Assembly: GCF_002288925.2 (NCBI RefSeq)
Contig: NW_022098036.1
Coordinates: 38,439,444 to 38,503,443 of the forward strand
Length of the DNA stretch: 64,000 nucleotides
Origin: Delphinapterus leucas
Lineage: Eukaryota > Chordata > Mammalia > Artiodactyla > Monodontidae
Direction of reading: 5' to 3'
Shown: positions 61,380 through 64,000 of the stretch, piece after piece
How the letters are laid out: every line of letters begins with the position of its first letter
Numbering within the stretch: position 1 is the stretch's first letter
Made by a program: the position numbers and the translations under genes
The notes under the pieces: generated by a model
The model's database searches: none
What the model saw: the letters and a program-made list of their open reading frames with translations, nothing else
What the model was told of the DNA's origin: nothing

Positions 61380-61392
61380 CAATTATCTTTAT

Positions 61393-61741
61393 TTTTTAAT
61401 TTTTAAATTTTTTTTTCATTATCTGAATTGTTTAAATTTCTGAGATTAAATAGCAAGGTTGAACAGTGAGAGATATTGTGTTATACAAATCTGTTTGACT
61501 CCTGATTTTCTAATAGTACCAGTAGCAAGAGATTGGAGAGGAGGTGGTTTATCTGAAAATATATTTGTATCTATTTGATCCCGAGTTTGAATGACGAATG
61601 ATGCCTGTATTTGAAAAGAATAGCAAACAAAGGCCTCACTTTTTTCTCTCTGGAAATTTCTGTAAGCAAATAGGCCTTTCCAACAGCTTCTGTTTGCTTT
61701 TTTTTTTTATCGGAGTATAATTGCTTTACAATGTTGTGTGT
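61393..61741 (-). mobile_element. Tiny L1 3' end with a probable 3'-transduced flank
   Basis: Only about 40 bp of L1 3' UTR are present (61,700-61,741; 'ataattgctttacaatgttg'), followed on the minus strand by an A tail (T run at 61,689-61,699). Then come about 270 bp of non-repeat sequence and a second A-rich tail (T-rich 61,393-61,416). The 13-bp word 'caattatctttat' flanks the whole unit at 61,380-61,392 and 61,742-61,754. This is the structure expected when an L1 transcript reads past its own poly(A) signal and the longer RNA is inserted. Confidence 0.6.
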
Positions 61742-61953
61742 CAATTATCTTTATAATCAGACCAAAAAAATCCCTAAAACATACTCAGCAACCAGTTGTG
61801 ATGTGCTGGAACTGCTTTTCCTGGATCAAAGGAGCAGATTATGTGCATCTCTTCTCAACTTCCTGTTCAGTGATCTCATGCGGGTAGCTTGAAATCTGCC
61901 TGTAGTGGGCGCATTTACATCATGAAAATTGGCAACATTAAAAACCAGGGCCT

Positions 61954-62085
61954 GGGACTTCCCTGGTGGTCCAATGATTGAGACTCCGCACTTCCACTGC
62001 AGGGGACGCGGGTTTGATCCCTGGTCGAGGAACTGAGATCCCAGCATGCCGAGCAGCATGGCCAAAATATTAAAAAAAAAAAAAA
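61954..62085 (+). mobile_element. CHR-1-like tRNA SINE
   Basis: Head 'gggacttccctggtggtcc', 'gatccctggtcgaggaactg' block and an A tail of about 17. TSD 'aaaaccagggcct' (61,941-61,953) and 'aaaatcagggctt' (62,086-62,098). Confidence 0.93.
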
Positions 62086-62098
62086 AAAATCAGGGCTT

Positions 62099-63979
62099 TA
62101 GCTTTAGAGAGTCTACTTACCAATACAGGCAACCAGCATCTCCATATGAGCTGAAAGGGTAGTCAGTTGGTTCTATAAACAACAACTAGAAAGTCCATAG
62201 AGACTCAAGAGTTGGGGCAGGGCTGCCTTTATACATCACTCATTTTGGTAAAACTCAACCTCAAGTGACCTTGGTGAATGGCTCACTGGAAATGAAAACA
62301 TTAAAATGCTGGCTGATTCGGTAGCAAATTCTGGCATGAGAAGAGCAATTGCAGCTCTCAATTCTTTGGCTCACTATAAACAAAGCCACAAAGAGACCTG
62401 AGAATTATTTTGTTCCTTACCTAAGAAATCTTACTAGTTTTAGTGAGGGTTAAACCAGGAAAGGTAAGTTTATGTTTTAGCTTTATTTGCAATTTGAGTT
62501 ACATATTAGTGTTTCGAATCACTAGAATGTGTGATGAAATTAATTACCTATAGCCTCCTTCTTTGACGACTTTTCAGATAATAGAATGCTGGGTTTTTGG
62601 TTTTGGTTTTATTTTTCCTGAAGGCAGAAGGTAAATCACATGGTATTTCCGTAGTTTCTTTCAGGCTTTTGTGCCTATAAAACCTTTTTTTGGTGGACAT
62701 ATTTTTGTAAGAATTACATTCACTTAAAAATAGTGAGAGAACTGGTATTTTCTTCTCACTCAGAGTTACTGGGTCTTACCATGTAGTGCTTTTCTCACCA
62801 CGGTAGTGTCAGGGAAAGAGAGACTATTGCTGAGGATGCATTATTACTATTCATAGCAATATTTAAAGACACAAAAATAGAAATGTTGATACTCAGCTTT
62901 AATGCACTAATCAAAGCGATTGGAAATTGCTTAAGTGGACCAATTTTAATTCTAAATGCAGACTTCTAACTCAATACCAAGCAAGAAATGTGCCAGAACC
63001 TAATGATGAGAATGTTGTGCTTGAAAATGATTTCACTTAGAATTTAATCTGGTTAGATTAAACAGACATTTGTGATGTATATTTTCACGTGGTAGACACT
63101 GTTTTGAATTTAGACACATAATGCTGACTCTCAAGGAGGTCAAAGACCAGTTGAAGGCACTGTCATGTAAACAAAAAAGCCACCATTGTTAGAGACCTAC
63201 CCAAATCCCAACAATACTAGATTCATGATATTTTATAAAGTGTGCCTATTTGCCTAAGCTCTCAGAACCCTGAAAAAACAGGTGGCCTGGTTGTCTGCCA
63301 TTATCATATAATAATTACTACACTTGAAAGTCTTTTTATATGCCAAAATCATCAGTCAATTCAGGAAAAACAATCCAGTTATACTGTAAAACAAGAAATA
63401 TTACAGAAATTAGTTGTTTTGTAAAATCCAAAGAAAACAATGAATTGATTTATTTTAATAAAATGGTTGTTAGAGTTTGTTAGAGTATTTGCATAACTGC
63501 TTTTGTGATTCTGAACTGGCTGTTTGAGATAATGAGTAGTGAGGTAATGAGTAGAGTGAGCCTTCAGGATACTGAAGATACTGCCATTGTGGTAGAAAAG
63601 ACAGCAAAATAGATATGTCATCCTGTGCAGGTAAAGGCAAAATGAGTGGTTCATGGACGTGATGAGCACAACCTATTTGAAATTATCTAGACAGGAGGAG
63701 TCATGGTTAGACTTTGCTTCCACATCATTTTAGTTTAGAGAAGCTGAGACTATAGTATCTTTTGAAGTGTTTTCTTTAGATAGGGGTTATTATATTCAAA
63801 ATATTTTTTCTGAATACACTAAGAGTTTTATATGATCTGTACAGTAATTAACAGCACCTTAGTCTCCTAAGTAAGCAAGAGAGTAAAGAAACCATTTAAA
63901 AAAGGAAACAGACATGAAAGGAGAAATAATTTTCATAAGAAAGCAGAGCATCATCTAAAAAGTAAATTGTGATCTATCA
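62099..63979. other. Long unassigned stretch
   Basis: Nearly 1.9 kb without a recognised transposable element. Open frames here are short and show no domain. Function, if any, cannot be read from the sequence. Confidence 0.45.
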
Positions 63980-64000
63980 GGCTTCCCTGGTGGCGCAGTG
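63980..64000 (+). mobile_element. Start of a CHR-type SINE cut by the window end
   Basis: The last 21 bases match the head of the plus-strand short or long CHR SINE exactly ('cttccctggtggcgcagtg'). The rest lies outside. Confidence 0.9.

Overview
This is mammalian nuclear DNA, most likely from a cetacean (whale, dolphin or porpoise). The main evidence is 23 whole or partial copies of tRNA-derived SINEs of the CHR type, with the conserved head 'cttccctggtggcgcag' and the GC-rich body seen in cetacean and other cetartiodactyl genomes. Both a short form (about 200 bp) and a long form (about 340 bp with repeated 'agtagttgtggc' units) are present, and many copies have clean target-site duplications (TSDs). 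There is no bacterial, plasmid or phage content: no operons, CRISPR or insertion sequences. Almost all long open frames are pieces of L1 retrotransposons or read-through of SINEs.

Layout. 1-6,600: L1 pieces, three SINEs, MIRs and old DNA transposons. 6,790-7,530: the only CpG island, an ETS/GC-box promoter with a likely first coding exon on the minus strand that ends at a strong splice donor; the gene would run left out of the window and I do not recognise it. 7,550-13,900: sparse sequence with SINEs, old L1 and a MER33-like element. 14,095-15,985: an L1 with a large internal deletion. 16,565-17,032: a solo MLT1-type LTR. 17,824-21,123: a decayed class I-like endogenous retrovirus on the minus strand (LTR remnants, polypurine tract, env fragment), split by an L1. 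22,927-28,465: the longest and best preserved L1, with one nonsense codon in ORF1. 30,582-32,658: a 5'-truncated L1 with an 18-bp TSD. 32,765-38,285: an old L1 carrying six SINEs and an inverted 5' end. 38,700-50,700: the quietest part, with L2, MIR and LTR traces. 50,748-51,712: a processed pseudogene of ribosomal protein SA (RPSA). 53,000-60,345: SINE, L2 with a nested hAT element, and two more L1s. 60,346-64,000: mostly unassigned sequence, plus a probable L1 3' transduction and two SINEs.

The window therefore has one plausible active promoter and otherwise records retrotransposition: L1 machinery mobilised its own copies, the CHR SINEs and the RPSA mRNA. The most informative observations are the two-LTR retroviral remnant, three candidate 3' transductions, repeated insertion at the same target site, and the unidentified CpG-island gene. 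I found no convincing new biological system. Repeat family names come from recalled consensus patterns, not a database search.
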